From Liquidambar formosana (taxonomy: Eukaryota > Streptophyta > Magnoliopsida > Saxifragales > Altingiaceae): DNA of 64,000 nt. Within the stretch, counting starts at the first letter, position 1; each line of letters begins with the position of its first letter. The DNA lies in assembly GCA_039720395.1 (NCBI GenBank), contig CM077820.1, forward strand, positions 55,248,196 to 55,312,195. The letters are read 5' to 3'. The notes under the pieces are model-generated. The model searched no databases. It worked only from the letters and a program-made list of their open reading frames with translations, and was not told the origin of the DNA. Below are positions 1 through 11,883 of this stretch, piece by piece. Made by a program: the position numbers and the translations under genes.

Positions 1-21
1 TCAACAACCCAACTCAAAATC

Positions 22-1303
22 ATGGCTCCTGCTCTTGTCACTGCTGCCACCCAGACCACCAGTCTAGCCAAACTTGGCAGCCTAACCAGCCGTGCCTACG
101 TGACGTTCTTGGCCGGTAACGGTGACTACGTGAAGGGCGTGGTGGGCTTAGCCAAGGGCTTGAGAAAGGTGAATACTGCTTACCCACTTGTGGTGGCAGT
201 GTTGCCGGACGTACCGGAGGAACACCGACGTATACTGGTGGACCAAGGGTGCGTGGTTCGTGAGATTGAGCCTGTTTACCCTCCCGAGAACCAGACCCAA
301 TTTGCCATGGCCTATTATGTCATCAACTACTCCAAGCTTCGTATTTGGGAGGTATGAATTTTTGGGGATATTTACAAATCTATATTTGTATTAGAATGTG
401 GTGTGTTATATCAGTCGTGTGGTTCTAATTCTTACATGTGGTTTAATGGGTTGCAGTTTGTGGAGTATAGCAAGATGATTTACTTGGATGGAGACATTCA
501 AGTGTTTGAGAACATAGACCATCTTTTTGACATGCCAGATGGCTATTTCTACGCTGTGAAGGATTGCTTCTGTGAGAAAACATGGTCTCACACACCACAA
601 TACAAGATTGGGTACTGCCAGCAGTGTCCTGAGAAGGTGAAGTGGCCTGCCCAGATGGGTCCTAAGCCTCCTCTCTACTTCAACGCTGGCATGTTTGTTT
701 ATGAGCCAAACTTGTCCATCTATGATGATCTCTTGAAGACCCTCAAAGTTACCCCTCCTACCGCTTTTGCTGAGCAGGTAGAATTAAAATTTCTATTTTT
801 CCCCCCTTTTTGTCTAAGATAAATAATTGTTTTTCTTTGAATTTTGCTAAATTGGATGGAATTATGTATGGCAGGACTTTTTGAACATGTACTTTAGGGA
901 TGTTTACAAGCCAATCCCTCCAGTGTACAACCTCGTTTTGGCCATGTTATGGCGCCACCCAGAGAACATTCAACTTGACCAAGTGAAAGTTGTTCACTAC
1001 TGTGCTGCTGTGAGTATTCTCCGATCTTATCCACAATATATTTTTTTAATAATCGTTAATATTCAATATTGGAAAGGGACTAAAACTGATAATATGAATG
1101 GGTCATTTCAGGGGTCAAAGCCATGGAGGTATACAGGAGAAGAGGAAAACATGGACAGGGAAGATATAAAGATGCTGGTGAGCAAATGGAGGGACATATA
1201 CAATGATGAGACCTTGGATTACAAGAGGGATCTGAAACAGTTCTTCACTGCGTTTTCGGAGGATGGTGTTGTTCGCTTCATTACCGCCCCATCTGCCGCT
1301 TAG
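22..1303 (+). CDS. GolS: Galactinol synthase, copy 1 (four exons)
   Basis: Family GT8 enzyme that joins UDP-galactose and myo-inositol to make galactinol, the committed step to raffinose-family sugars, in the cytosol. Exons read as 22-351, 457-777, 875-1009 and 1112-1303, all with GT-AG borders and phase 0, giving 325 residues, the usual length. The metal-binding DxD lies in YLDGDIQ (residues 121-123). The GT8 C-terminal pattern HYCAAGSKPW spans about 258-267, and the protein ends in the family's hydrophobic APSAA. It differs from the two downstream copies by Lys in place of Met in AVKDCFC. The window begins only 21 bases before the ATG, so its promoter is not visible. It is the first of three direct tandem paralogues. 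Apparently functional. Confidence 0.96.
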
Positions 1304-2329
1304 CTAATATTTGAAGCTGTATAGCGGTAGTATATATTGGATTTGGGAAAAGTGGTTTTTAGTTTCTCTTCCCTGGAATGGAAGTGGAAGATGTTTTTAG
1401 TACTTTAGGATTATGAAGACAGTGATTTGTTTGTTTTTTTTGTGGTTTTTGTTCTTTTTTGATTTTTTGGTTCATGATTGGGATTGTTGGGTTCTCTGTA
1501 TATTTTGGAAAATATATATGAACAAGACAATGCATTGATACTTGCAAGAATCCAGATTTTCTTTGTCCCAGAAAACTCTTTTGCATTTATTTCATATGAA
1601 GAAATTTTTTATTTTATTTTTTATTTATCAGATTACTCCTAGTTATTGGCTTATTGCCTTTAAGAAATAAAAGTTGCCGCGGAGGACAGTGATGCTCGAA
1701 GGACAGTTATAAAATCCTTAACTCCTTTGTTGATAATCTTTAAGTTGCCTTCCACCGAGCAAAAAATGAAAAAATAAAAAATAAAAAATAAAAAAATGGT
1801 TGCCTTCCACTTCCAATTGAATTTTTTTCAATCGCGAGACTTGCCATACATTGATCATAGATTCAGAGGCCTTTTCCAAGATAAGAAGCCGAGACGATTA
1901 GGTTTTCTCCATGCTTTGCTAAGTTTTGAACATAAATAGCTTAAGGTATTAAATGGAAAACTCAAACACGTATATAAAGCTTTTTTCATATTTCATAAGT
2001 AATCAATGTGAGATGTCGTATTTTTACAATCATGCCAAAAATTCGTATTTTTTGTATAAGAATTTTTTTTTTTTTTTTGGGTTTAATTAAGAAGCTCTAT
2101 TTTGATGGTTCAAAGAAACCATAAGCTTGCAAAAAAGAGTTGGGTATAGTGTAAGAAACCAAATGAATTGGTAGAAAGTTGCATTTTGAATGACATGAAC
2201 TGAATTAGACCCAATTTCTTTGAAAACCAGGTTCCATATACATCATATCATGCATCACAATGACTAAATTTTCGTAAAATTGACAATAAATTTTTCTAGA
2301 GACTACTTTTGTACCGGGGTTCACACTAA
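1304..2329. other. GolS1 3' flank and spacer
   Basis: The 3' UTR and AT-rich spacer hold T-rich tracts and a short A-rich simple repeat near 1765-1796. Scattered similarity to the GolS2 3' flank survives, for example a block reading 'ttagacccaatttctttgaa' near 2206 that matches one near 7483. This shows that the spacer was duplicated with the gene. No convincing gene is present. Confidence 0.6.
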
Positions 2330-2572
2330 GAGCATCTCTAACAGGGTTATCTATTTTTTCTCTATTTTAGAGAAGTTGATAAGAACTCTTTATTTAGCTA
2401 AGGAAGTCAAGAGGGTTCTTCAACAGGACTAGTTAAAATAGAGAATTCCATATTTAATTGAGGGTTCCAACAGGGCTAGGTATTTTTTTTTTTTTTTCCA
2501 TTAGACTAACTATTTTTTCTTTACTTTGACTGAGAAAGTTAAAATAATTAGCCTAGCCTCTTGGAGTTGCTC
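2330..2572. mobile_element. Tourist/PIF-Harbinger-like MITE with TAA target duplication
   Basis: The element starts with gagcatctctaacaggg and ends with the imperfect inverse cctcttggagttgctc. It is flanked by TAA at 2327-2329 and at 2573-2575. The 3-bp TWA duplication and terminal GAGCATCTCCAACAG-like inverted repeat fit PIF/Harbinger-derived MITEs. It is about 243 bp and non-coding. It is not seen in the equivalent GolS2-GolS3 spacer. Confidence 0.75.
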
Positions 2573-2914
2573 TAATTTGTGAAGTTAGCAGAATGCACAA
2601 GAAGGAGTAGGATAATTATCTTTGAATACACCCTAGGGTTCATAAAAAAAGGAACAATATATACATCACAACCTTGGAAGGTAATCTAATTAAAAATGAG
2701 TTTTTTGGGGATTCATTTGGTCTAGTGACTGAGTTGGTTCAACTCGGTTGAACTGGTCAGGTTAGTTGGACCAATCAATTATGTTGCATAATTAGAGATC
2801 AATTTCATAATTATTTTATGGTAAATGAATCTAGGGAAATACTAAAGATACAAAATAAGTACACCTCAACTAACTCTCTAACCCTCTAACAAAAGGGGAA
2901 AAAATAAAACAAGA

Positions 2915-3147
2915 AGGCCATGTTTGTTTGGTGGGAATGGAATGGATGGAATGGAATTTCATTCCAATTTATTCAAAACATGTTTGGATGAGGTAATTAA
3001 ATAGGAATGGAATCAAACAGTAATAATGAATTATAATGATATTCATTTCGCAATATTTATTTTAATCTCATTCCATTCAATATTATTTTGAGTATGGAAT
3101 CAGATTCTATTCCCATCCATTCCATTCCAACCAAACAAACATGACAG
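2915..3147. mobile_element. MITE with GGCCATGTTTGTTTGG-type inverted ends
   Basis: Inverted repeats of about 30 bp pair ccatgtttgtttggtgggaa at the left with ttccaaccaaacaaacatga at the right. The interior is AT-rich and carries repeated ATTCC/GGAAT words. It is non-coding and about 230 bp. The ends resemble plant hAT-type MITEs, but the flanking duplication is imperfect, so the superfamily is tentative. Confidence 0.6.
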
Positions 3148-3238
3148 AAAGGTAATCTAAGAAATCTTTCAAATCTTGACCATAGAAAATATTTCGGATA
3201 GTCTATTTATTTTGTTGGATTTGCAAGAATCATCACCG

Positions 3239-3315
3239 GCCCATGTGGTCTAGTGGTATTCGGTGAGAATATGGTAAAGTTGATTTCGGGTTCACGTCCT
3301 TCTAATATAATAAAA
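3239..3315 (+). repeat. tRNA-derived SINE head
   Basis: A pol III box A-like word, TGGTCTAGTGG at 3246-3256, is followed about 33 bp later by a box B, GGTTCACGTCC at 3289-3299, and then an A/T-rich stretch. The spacing fits a tRNA-derived SINE. There is no foldable acceptor stem, so it is not a tRNA gene. Confidence 0.6.
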
Positions 3316-3539
3316 AAGGATTTTTTAATTAGAAAAATGCATAATAGTCTAATGATATTCTCTTTATTTTTTCAGCAAGTGATTTTAGTTTCAAATTTGT
3401 TAAAAAGTGTTCACATCCATTTATTTATAGATGGAGAAGCGTCAGTTTTAAACCAAAGTTTTAAATATTATCTAAAGCAAGTGGGTGGGAATGTGGGATT
3501 TAGTCATCTGTCCAAAAAATATCCGAAATTACCGCCTTA

Positions 3540-5330
3540 ATTATCTCCTCTTAATTAAATTAATCCTGTTTTGGGGCAACTAGCATAAACCAGAAAAAGT
3601 GCATAAAGCAGCTGAGAAGTGTGAACCGTTGGTTCTAGGAAGGTACCCTCTTTTTGCCACGTGGTATAACTGCCGACACATGGCGACTTTCTAGTCAGTA
3701 AAGAAATCCATATGAACTTACAATGGACCCAGCATTTGTGTTTGGTGTGACCACGGCATACACGCTACACACGCTTGGTCACGTGGTACCACGTGAGTTA
3801 GGATCCGGTGTCGATTTTTCCCAGCCAGTATTGAATCCAACCTCCTTGATTACAGAAGAGAATATATAAAATAACTGGTGTGTTTAATTATCCAACAATA
3901 TATATATAGATAAAATAACAGACGTGTAGATTCATGCCATGTGTCCCTTGATTCATTCACGTGGCTTGATGGGGCGTTTCGTGTGCATTGTTGGAGAGGA
4001 GGCTGGTTTTTGGTTTGGTAGGGCCCGGGTCGTTTGTCGGTAAGATATGGTGGTAATGCTCGTGGACTCATGGAAGTAATATTAATTTAAATGGCCACCT
4101 TACCCTTTCTATAACTTTAAAGAGTGAAAAAAATAAATGAAATAAAATAAATAAAAAAAACTCTCCATCTTCTACTGGTACAAGGAAGTTTCCTTTTGGG
4201 GGGACATGGGATCTGGCGCAGTATACCACTATATTATATCTCAAATATCTATATGAGATTTTGTCCTTTAATCAATATATTATGCAAATTGATATAGAAA
4301 CCTAATGAGTAGGGTTTATAGGGTAGTCTCATATAGGAGGATTCATATATTATATCTGAAAATATATTTTTATAAGATTTAAAATTTTTTTTTCTCTAAG
4401 AAAAAAAATTTTATTATTTTATATATATATATATATATATCAGGAGATTTCAAATGTTTTGCACATGACTAATTTACTGGGCACACGTAATACCCATTCC
4501 CACATTCCAAAACAAAATTCATAAGATTGGCCTTGAGGGGGAATGATAAGAATTGAACCTAAGACCTTAATTACGCAACCCTTCTTGGGACAAACTATTA
4601 ATTGAACTTATTTTAAGTGTTAATTGATGTGGATTGAATCATAACCTTATGAAATAAATTAATTGTATTAAGAAATTAGTTGGGTACACTATAAAATTTT
4701 TTTTACTATTTTACGAAATAGATTATGCAATCTTTTGTTCCTATTGATTTCGCTAGAATAAGAAAATAAACACAAACACAAACACAGACTAGATTTACCA
4801 AATAAATTTTCTCATAGAAGGGTCAAGATTTTCTAAAGAAAATCAATCTCACAGAAATTTTACTTTGATGCTGATAACCTAAATCATATTGAAAATCGGT
4901 TACTTTATTTCATTACTTTATATTCATGATAAATTCTGAATGTGTAAAAAATCTACCGGTGAGGTCCGTATTAGGAATCTTCCTGACTACGATGTATAGT
5001 TGGACCAAACCAACCTCGAATTTTGCCTCTTAATTACAATCATACCCTATATACCGAACTTGTATTTATGACGGGAAAGAGGGGTAATTGTGTAGTTTGG
5101 AAGATTAGAATCCCCTAGAAATATCTTATCATTTCTTGCCCGCTTTCTGCACCGCCAAATTCAGAATATTCTCCAAGACAATTAGATAACTCACAACCGT
5201 CGGATTAAAACCTCGCCACGCGTAGAGTCCGATTACATTCCGAAAAGATGGCCCCACTTATCAACAAACTGCACTAAAAACGACAACGTTTAGACAAAGA
5301 ATTACCTATATAAACCCCTCCACCCCATCC
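3540..5330 (+). promoter_or_regulatory. Promoter region of GolS2
   Basis: Four CACGTG G-boxes, the core of ABA-responsive elements, lie at 3658, 3780, 3790 and 3958, with a CCGAC DRE-like core near 3673. A block around 3640-3700 and another at 5194-5236 (caaccgtcgg ... gtagagtccgatt) recur upstream of GolS3. A TATATAAA box lies at 5307-5314, about 210 bp before the ATG. ABA and drought control through such boxes is known for GolS genes, but here it is inferred. A (TA)n run sits near 4420-4440. Confidence 0.65.
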
Positions 5331-5516
5331 CCCAAGAGCATCACAAAACAAACCAAAGCCTTTTGCTTCACAAAACATTTTCGCAGAACAACACTTCTTC
5401 TCCCCATCTCACCAAATCTTCAGAAATCATCTTTTGCTTCTCGAAAGCACTTTCAGAAAACAGCCCTTAATTTCTCTTCCATCTTCATTTCCAAAACCCT
5501 CAATCTTCCTTTCAAC

Positions 5517-6877
5517 ATGGCTCCTGCCCTTGTCTCTGCTGCAACCCAGACCACCGGTCTAGCCAAACTGGCCAGCCTAGCCAGCCGTGCCTACGTGACC
5601 TTCTTGGCCGGTAACGGTGACTACGTGAAGGGCGTGGTGGGCTTAGCCAAAGGCTTGAGGAAGGTGAAGACTGCTTACCCACTTGTGGTGGCGGTGTTGC
5701 CGGACGTGCCGGAGGAGCACCGTCGTATGCTGGTGGAGCAAGGGTGCATCGTTCGGGAAATTGAGCCGGTGTACCCACCCGAGAACCAGACCCAATTTGC
5801 TATGGCCTATTATGTCATCAACTACTCCAAGCTTCGAATTTGGGAGGTATGAATTTTTAGAGATATATACAAATCTATATATACAATGAAATGGTGGTGT
5901 GTTATCAGTTAATTAAGTGGTTCACCTAATTCTTACACGTGGTTTATTGGGTGCAGTTTGTGGAGTACAGCAAGATGATATATTTGGATGGAGACATTCA
6001 AGTGTTTGAGAACATAGACCATCTCTTTGACATGCCAGATGGCTATTTCTATGCTGTGATGGACTGCTTCTGTGAGAAAACATGGTCTCACACACCCCAA
6101 TACAAGATTGGGTACTGCCAGCAGTGTCCTGAGAAGGTGAATTGGCCTGCCCAGATGGGTCCTAAGCCTCCTCTCTACTTCAATGCTGGCATGTTTGTTT
6201 ATGAACCAAACCTGTCCACTTATGAGGATCTCTTGAAGACCCTCAAAGTTACCCCTCCTACCCCATTTGCCGAGCAGGTAATTAAGATTGGATTTCGAGT
6301 GTATTCTAGCCATTTGGAACCTATTAGAGTCTTCTTGGTCCTTTCTTTATCATTTTTTTTTCTCTAAATTTATTTATAAAATTTTTGGATTTATGTTTTG
6401 CAGGACTTCTTGAACATGTACTTCAGGGATATTTACAAGCCAATCCCTCCAATCTACAACCTTGTTTTGGCCATGTTATGGCGCCATCCAGAGAACATTC
6501 AACTTGACCAAGTGAAAGTTGTTCACTACTGTGCTGCTGTAAGTCATCCCTTCTTCTACATACAATAACTATTTTGTTAACTATGATCAAAATTCAATTT
6601 CAGCCAAAAAAAAAAAAAAAAAAATCAAAGTCAAAATTCAATTGTATAAGGAAATTAAATTTGGTTTTATGAATGGTTATTTCAGGGATCAAAGCCTTGG
6701 AGGTATACAGGGGAAGAAGAGAACATGGACAGAGAAGATATAAAGATGTTGGTGAACAAATGGAGGGAAATATACGATGATGAGACATTGGATTACAAGA
6801 CGAATTTGCAACAACTGATGGCGGCGTTATCAGAGGGTGGCGTTGTTCACTTCATCACTGCCCCGTCCGCTGCTTAG
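5517..6877 (+). CDS. GolS: Galactinol synthase, copy 2 (four exons)
   Basis: Same enzyme and gene structure as the upstream copy. Exons are 5517-5846, 5957-6277, 6404-6538 and 6686-6877, with lengths of 330, 321, 135 and 192 nt, identical to copies 1 and 3. Every junction is phase 0 with GT-AG borders. The 325-residue product keeps the DGD metal site at residues 121-123, the HYCAAGSKPW motif and the APSAA tail. The start follows a TATA box and a pyrimidine-rich 5' UTR of under 200 nt. Intron 3 carries a poly(A) run near 6605-6623. It looks fully functional. Confidence 0.97.
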
Positions 6878-8527
6878 CTGTTTTTAGAGCTTTATAGCAG
6901 TACTGGATTTGTGTAGTGTTGTTGTTAGCAAGTCATCCGTGGAACGGAAGTGAAAGATTCTTTTATCATTAGCTTGCTCAAGAAGAATTGAAGAGAGGGA
7001 ATTCTTTTTTCATTTTTCCTTTTTGTTCTGGATTGGGCTTTGTGTATATTTTTGAAAATATAAACGAGTGAAATTAATGCTATAATATCTTTTACTGCAT
7101 TATTGAAAATCTCTGAGTTGCCTTCTAACTGGATGCTCTTCAATCGTTTGTTCCAAGCCATGGGAAGAACATTGGGGGGGGCAGAACAATCCCAAGGCCT
7201 TTAATTTCCATAATAAGATATCGAAGCCAAAACTAACAGGACTTTCCCATGCTCATATAACAAATCCTCTCATGCTATTGAATTCATACAAGGTTCCTCT
7301 TTGAACCTTCAAGTTTCTAAACCATGAGGGCTGAGGGAGGAATCAGTTGATCATTTTTTTTTTTTTTTCCCACTTTATATGCTTCCTGCAAGAGAAAATA
7401 ATAGAAGCCCAAAATTGTCTGAGTCAATTAAATGTTGTTTGAAGAGTTATGATCAAAGTAAGGTGTGGCACAGAAACTGGATTAGACCCAATACCTTTGA
7501 AAACCACTTAGATTTCTGAGGTACCACACGCATCGGAGATCTCCCATAAAGTAAAAGGAGGCAAGGATTACTCTTATACGGTTGTTCTAATTAGTTCGTA
7601 AAGCCAACAAAGAACCCCAGAGAATAGGACAAATCATCTTAGATCGCACCCAAATATTCCCACGAAAGGAATAATATCTAATATTTCCTCAAAGCTGTGA
7701 ATCTGTGATTAATGCCTTGCTTATATTCTCCGCAAAAGGGATAGTCTTCCTTTTTTACGTCTTTTTTTGGTTAAGAAAGGGATAGTCTTGTGGTAATGGA
7801 CTAATGGCTCTACGTCTAGAGGGTAAAAAATCCGTTGCAAAAGCTTTTTGCGACTAGAAAATTTCTGTGGCTAGGGATGGCATTGCTAATAGATTACCAC
7901 CCACCTAAACGTGGACCAGCAGACAGTATTGTCTAGAGGGTAAAAATTTCATTACGTTTGATCTAATTCTGATAGATATGCCACAACCAATTTAGGCCAG
8001 TGCCCATTTACTCACACTTTATTTTACAATCTTGCCCAAATTAGTTTTATATCAATTTTTAACTTTTAACCATATTAATAGGTCACAATTTTATCCTATA
8101 TTTTCTCAATGTGACAAGATCTGTACAACTAAACGTAGGGTTAACTAACATTTCCTGACCTCTTTTAGCTCACATTTTTTCTCCCCTATTATCTTCCCTT
8201 TTTTCTTTTTGCTTTTGTCGGCAGGTCACCAACTGTTATGGCTGTAGAGTCGGAACCTTTTTTTTATTTTTCCTTCCTTTTCTCTATTCTTCTTAATTAA
8301 TAAGAATAATTTAGTCACCTACAGTATGAAAACAAAAACAAAAACCTATGAAAGCAAATTGGCCTCTGTGGCAATAAGGCCAACCATAAAGATATTCTAA
8401 TTGAAAAGAGAATTCAAGAGTACCAAGAAATATGCTTAGAAAAGTAAGTCATTGGTCAAAAGACCAACTATTGTAGTGCAAAACGTAGGTGTTACTCCAA
8501 AATTTGAAACAATATTTCCTGTTGGGA
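6878..8527. other. GolS2-GolS3 spacer, left part
   Basis: The 3' flank of GolS2 is followed by AT-rich spacer. It shares patches with the GolS1-GolS2 spacer and has a poly(T) tract near 7354-7368. No ORF has coding character or family resemblance. Confidence 0.5.
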
Positions 8528-8751
8528 GGGGAGAGGATTTAGTGCTGAATTGATAAAATTTATCATGGTGCCGAGATGAAATAGACTATTAGATTAGCTT
8601 TTGAACGGTTCGGATTTAAAGATTAAAAGTTACTATTGAAATAAGTAAAATAATCTCAATGGACAATTTTTTAATCGTTAAATCTAAATCGTTCAAAATC
8701 TAATCCAAAAATCTATTTTACCTTAGTACCACAGCACTGAATCCTCTCCCA
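8528..8751. mobile_element. MITE with GGGAGAGGATTTAGTGCTG inverted ends
   Basis: The left end gggagaggatttagtgctg is matched at the right by its near-perfect inverse, cagcactgaatcctctccc. The interior also shows internal pairing between two segments containing 'cggatttaaagatt' and 'aatctaaatcg'. It is about 220 bp and non-coding. It is present only in this GolS spacer, so it inserted after the gene duplication. Confidence 0.65.
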
Positions 8752-8811
8752 TTTGGGGAGAGGGTGGGAATTGGGATTTAGTCCGCAGTCCAAACATAGT
8801 CCTAAATCATC

Positions 8812-10400
8812 TCCTCAATCATCTCCTATTCTTAATCAAATCAGCCCCTGTTTTGGCGCAGCTAACATAACTAGAAAGAACTGTAAATTAGATGTACTCG
8901 ACCGCTGGTTCTAGGAAGGTGCCCTCTTTTGCCACGTGGCGTAACATCGTCTCCATCACCAAATGCTACCACATGGCGACCTTCTAGACAGCACACAAAA
9001 CAGCTAGGATGTTACCGTGGACCCCTCACTGTTTTCCCTCCCTGTACACGCTTGTTCACCTGTTTATCACGTGAGTGGTGCCCTGTTTCAACATTTATTT
9101 TCTTCTTCTTTCATTTCACATTTTCACCTAGATTTTTATTTTTTATTTTTCATTTCACCTACTTGGGTCTTTGGTCACACCTAGAAATAGAATATAGAAA
9201 ACAACAGACGTGTAAATACATGACACGTATCGATTGCTTTTGTGTACCTGGCTTAATGACTGGTGTGCCCTTCGTGTGCATTGATTACAGGGAGTGGGTC
9301 TCTCCATTGGTAGGGCCACTAGTGTACCGTGGTCGGTTTGATATGGCGGTGATGAGTCAACCAGGAAACAGCATCTAATTTCTTATATACCCACTTTACC
9401 CCTTCGTCCCTTCTTCCAGCTATTAAGCTTGTTTTAATATTAGGATACTTTTTCGAGTCATTTTTAAGAAAAGCAAGTCAATTTCATTTTATTTTATTTT
9501 TGAACTTCTAGATGGATTCTAGATGGATTGTGTATTGTGAGAGATTAATTTGAACATAAATAAATCTCAACAGAAGCCGTTCTGAAATATCTTTCGTTAG
9601 GCAAAAATATAAATTAGTTTTTTCCCAAAATGAGTCAAACTTGATTGTTCAATTTCATGAAAAATGAGTCGGGTTAAAATTTTAATTTATTTAGCTAAAC
9701 TCAAGCCGTTGGATCGGATAAGATCCAAGGGTCTTTAAAAAATAAGATTGAAAAAATTACAACCATAAAATTAAGACGGTTGGATCTTAAATGATCCAAT
9801 GACTCATAAAATATAAATTGTCTTTTTTTAAAGGGCAAACCAGCCTCATAAGTTGACTCACAATTACAATTATACCTTCTATAGGAGAAAAGGGGAAACT
9901 GCGTAGTAGAAACTCAAAGATTGGGATCCTGTAGTATATTCCATGTATTCTTGCCTTCTCAGTGCACCGTCCTGATTCAGAATATTCCCCACGATGATCG
10001 GTAACTCGCAACCGTCGGATCAAATCCTTGCCACACGTAGAGTCCGATTTCTTTGGGAAAAAATAGCTCATAGATCTGACTTGCCCATGTGTCATGAAAA
10101 AAAAAAGGGCCTTCCGCAATATGGGCCTGCTAGATGTAACCGTCACAGCATTCCAAAATAAAAAAAGATTTTAATTACCATAATATAACATTATCCCATT
10201 TTTAAAGAAAGCCCCAACTCCTATATAAACTTCCCCATCCCAACCAAGAAACTCACAAACCAAAGCATTCTGCTTCTCAGAACATTTTCAGAAAACAAAG
10301 CTCATTCTTTTTCTTCTCTTCCTCCCAATCTCTCCATAGTTCTTTTCAAAAACACTTTCACAAAGCAATCCTTCTTTTCTTCTCTTTATTTCCAACCGAC
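8812..10400 (+). promoter_or_regulatory. Promoter region of GolS3
   Basis: CACGTG G-boxes lie at 8933 and 9068. The sequence from about 8812 to 9000 is a diverged copy of 3541-3710 upstream of GolS2. The block at 10009-10050 (caaccgtcgg ... gtagagtccgattt) repeats the one at 5194-5236. TATATAAA at 10222-10229 lies about 180 bp before the ATG and is followed by a pyrimidine-rich leader. The conserved blocks are candidate shared regulatory modules; this is inference. Confidence 0.6.
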
Positions 10401-10403
10401 GAT

Positions 10404-11702
10404 ATGGCTCCTGATCTTGTTAACGCTGCTAACCAGACCACTGGCCTAATCAAACAGGCCAGTATTGCGAGCCGGGCCTACGTGACGTTCTTGGCCGGTA
10501 ACGGTGATTACGTGAAGGGCGTGGTGGGCTTAGCCAAGGGCTTGAGAAAGGTCAAGACTGCTTACCCACTTGTGGTTGCGGTCTTGCCGGACGTCCCGGA
10601 GGAGCACCGCCGTATACTGGTGGACCAAGGCTGCGTGGTCCGTGAGATTGAGCCTGTGTACCCACCCGAGAACCAGACCCAGTTTGCTATGGCCTATTAT
10701 GTCATCAACTACTCCAAGCTACGTATTTGGGAGGTATAAATATTTTTGCAATATTTATATTTTTCTCAGCAAAAGATTAATTTTAATATGCATATGGTTC
10801 TGACATGTGGTTTAATGGGGGTGCAGTTTGTGGAGTATAGCAAGATGATTTACTTGGATGGAGACATTCAAGTGTTTGAGAACATAGACCACCTCTTTGA
10901 TATGCCAGATGGGTATTTTTATGCTGTGATGGACTGCTTCTGTGAGAAAACCTGGTCTCACAGTCCTCAGTACGAGATTGGGTACTGCCAGCAGTGTCCT
11001 GAGAAGGTGAAGTGGCCAGCCCAGATGGGTCCTAAGCCTCCTCTCTACTTCAATGCTGGCATGTTTGTTTATGAGCCAAGCCTGCCCACTTATGATGATC
11101 TCTTGGAGAACCTCAAAATTACTCCTCCCACCTCATTTGCTGAGCAGGTAAGATTACATTCTGAGGGTGTTCTAATCTTTTGAAACTTCATTATTTATTT
11201 ACTTTCCCTTTTCTATTTAATGTGTAAGAGATACAATTTTTTTCTAAATTTGGTTGAATTATGTTTGGCATGCCAGGACTTCTTGAACATGTACTTCAGG
11301 GATATTTACGTGCCAATCCCTCCAGTGTACAACCTCGTTTTGGCCATGCTGTGGCGCCACCCAGAGAACATTCAACTTGACCAAGCAAAAGTTGTTCACT
11401 ATTGTGCTGCTGTAAGTCAATCAAAATTAATTATTATTATCTTTTTAAGAATCTTGATTCATTATTATAAAGGGGTTAATTAGTTTGTAATTATGGATGG
11501 GTCATTTCAGGGATCAAAGCCATGGAGGTATACAGGGGAAGAGGAGAACATGGACAGGGAAGATATAAAGATGCTGGTGAACAAATGGAGGGACATATAC
11601 AATGATGAGACCTTGGATTTCAACAAGGATTTGAAACAACTCCCGGCGGCCGTGTCGGAGGGTGGCGTTGCTCTCTTCATTTCCGCCCCATCTGCCGCGT
11701 AG
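10404..11702 (+). CDS. GolS: Galactinol synthase, copy 3 (four exons)
   Basis: Exons are 10404-10733, 10827-11147, 11277-11411 and 11511-11702, with the same exon lengths and phases as copies 1 and 2, and encode 325 residues. The DGD motif, the C-terminal GSKPW motif and the terminal APSAA are present. It is the most divergent of the three at the N-terminus (NAANQTTGLIKQASIASRA) and in HSPQYEIGYC. It ends the tandem array. Its 3' UTR holds a 65-bp tandem duplication. Intact and probably functional. Confidence 0.97.
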
Positions 11703-11753
11703 AATTAATGTGGTTATTAATTAAAGCTGTATAGCAGTATAGGATTTGAAAAA

Positions 11754-11883
11754 ACTCTTCCTTCGAATATTGGATGTTGGAAGAGTTTTTAATTGGCGCT
11801 GTTGGGTTTGTTATTATTACTCTTCCTTCGAATATTGGATGTTGGAAGAGTTTTTAATTGGCATTGTTGGGTTTGTTATTATC
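11754..11883 (+). repeat. Two head-to-tail 65-bp repeats in GolS3 3' UTR
   Basis: Units at 11754-11818 and 11819-11883 differ at only a few positions. Each contains actcttcc and, further on, its inverse ggaagagt, so each RNA unit can form a hairpin with an 8-bp stem. The transcript would carry two such hairpins. Confidence 0.85.

Noticed and set aside
3239..3315. Possible tRNA gene
   Set aside because: Box A and box B match, but no acceptor-stem or anticodon-stem pairing is visible; a SINE explains it better. The same holds for the module L copies.
5512..5778. Antisense ORF over GolS2 exon 1
   Set aside because: Shadow of the GC-rich coding exon; Pro/Arg-rich and not conserved in the other two GolS copies.
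8929..9378. 149-codon forward ORF upstream of GolS3
   Set aside because: It covers a duplicated promoter region with G-boxes, has low-complexity phenylalanine-rich translation, and its counterpart upstream of GolS2 is not open.
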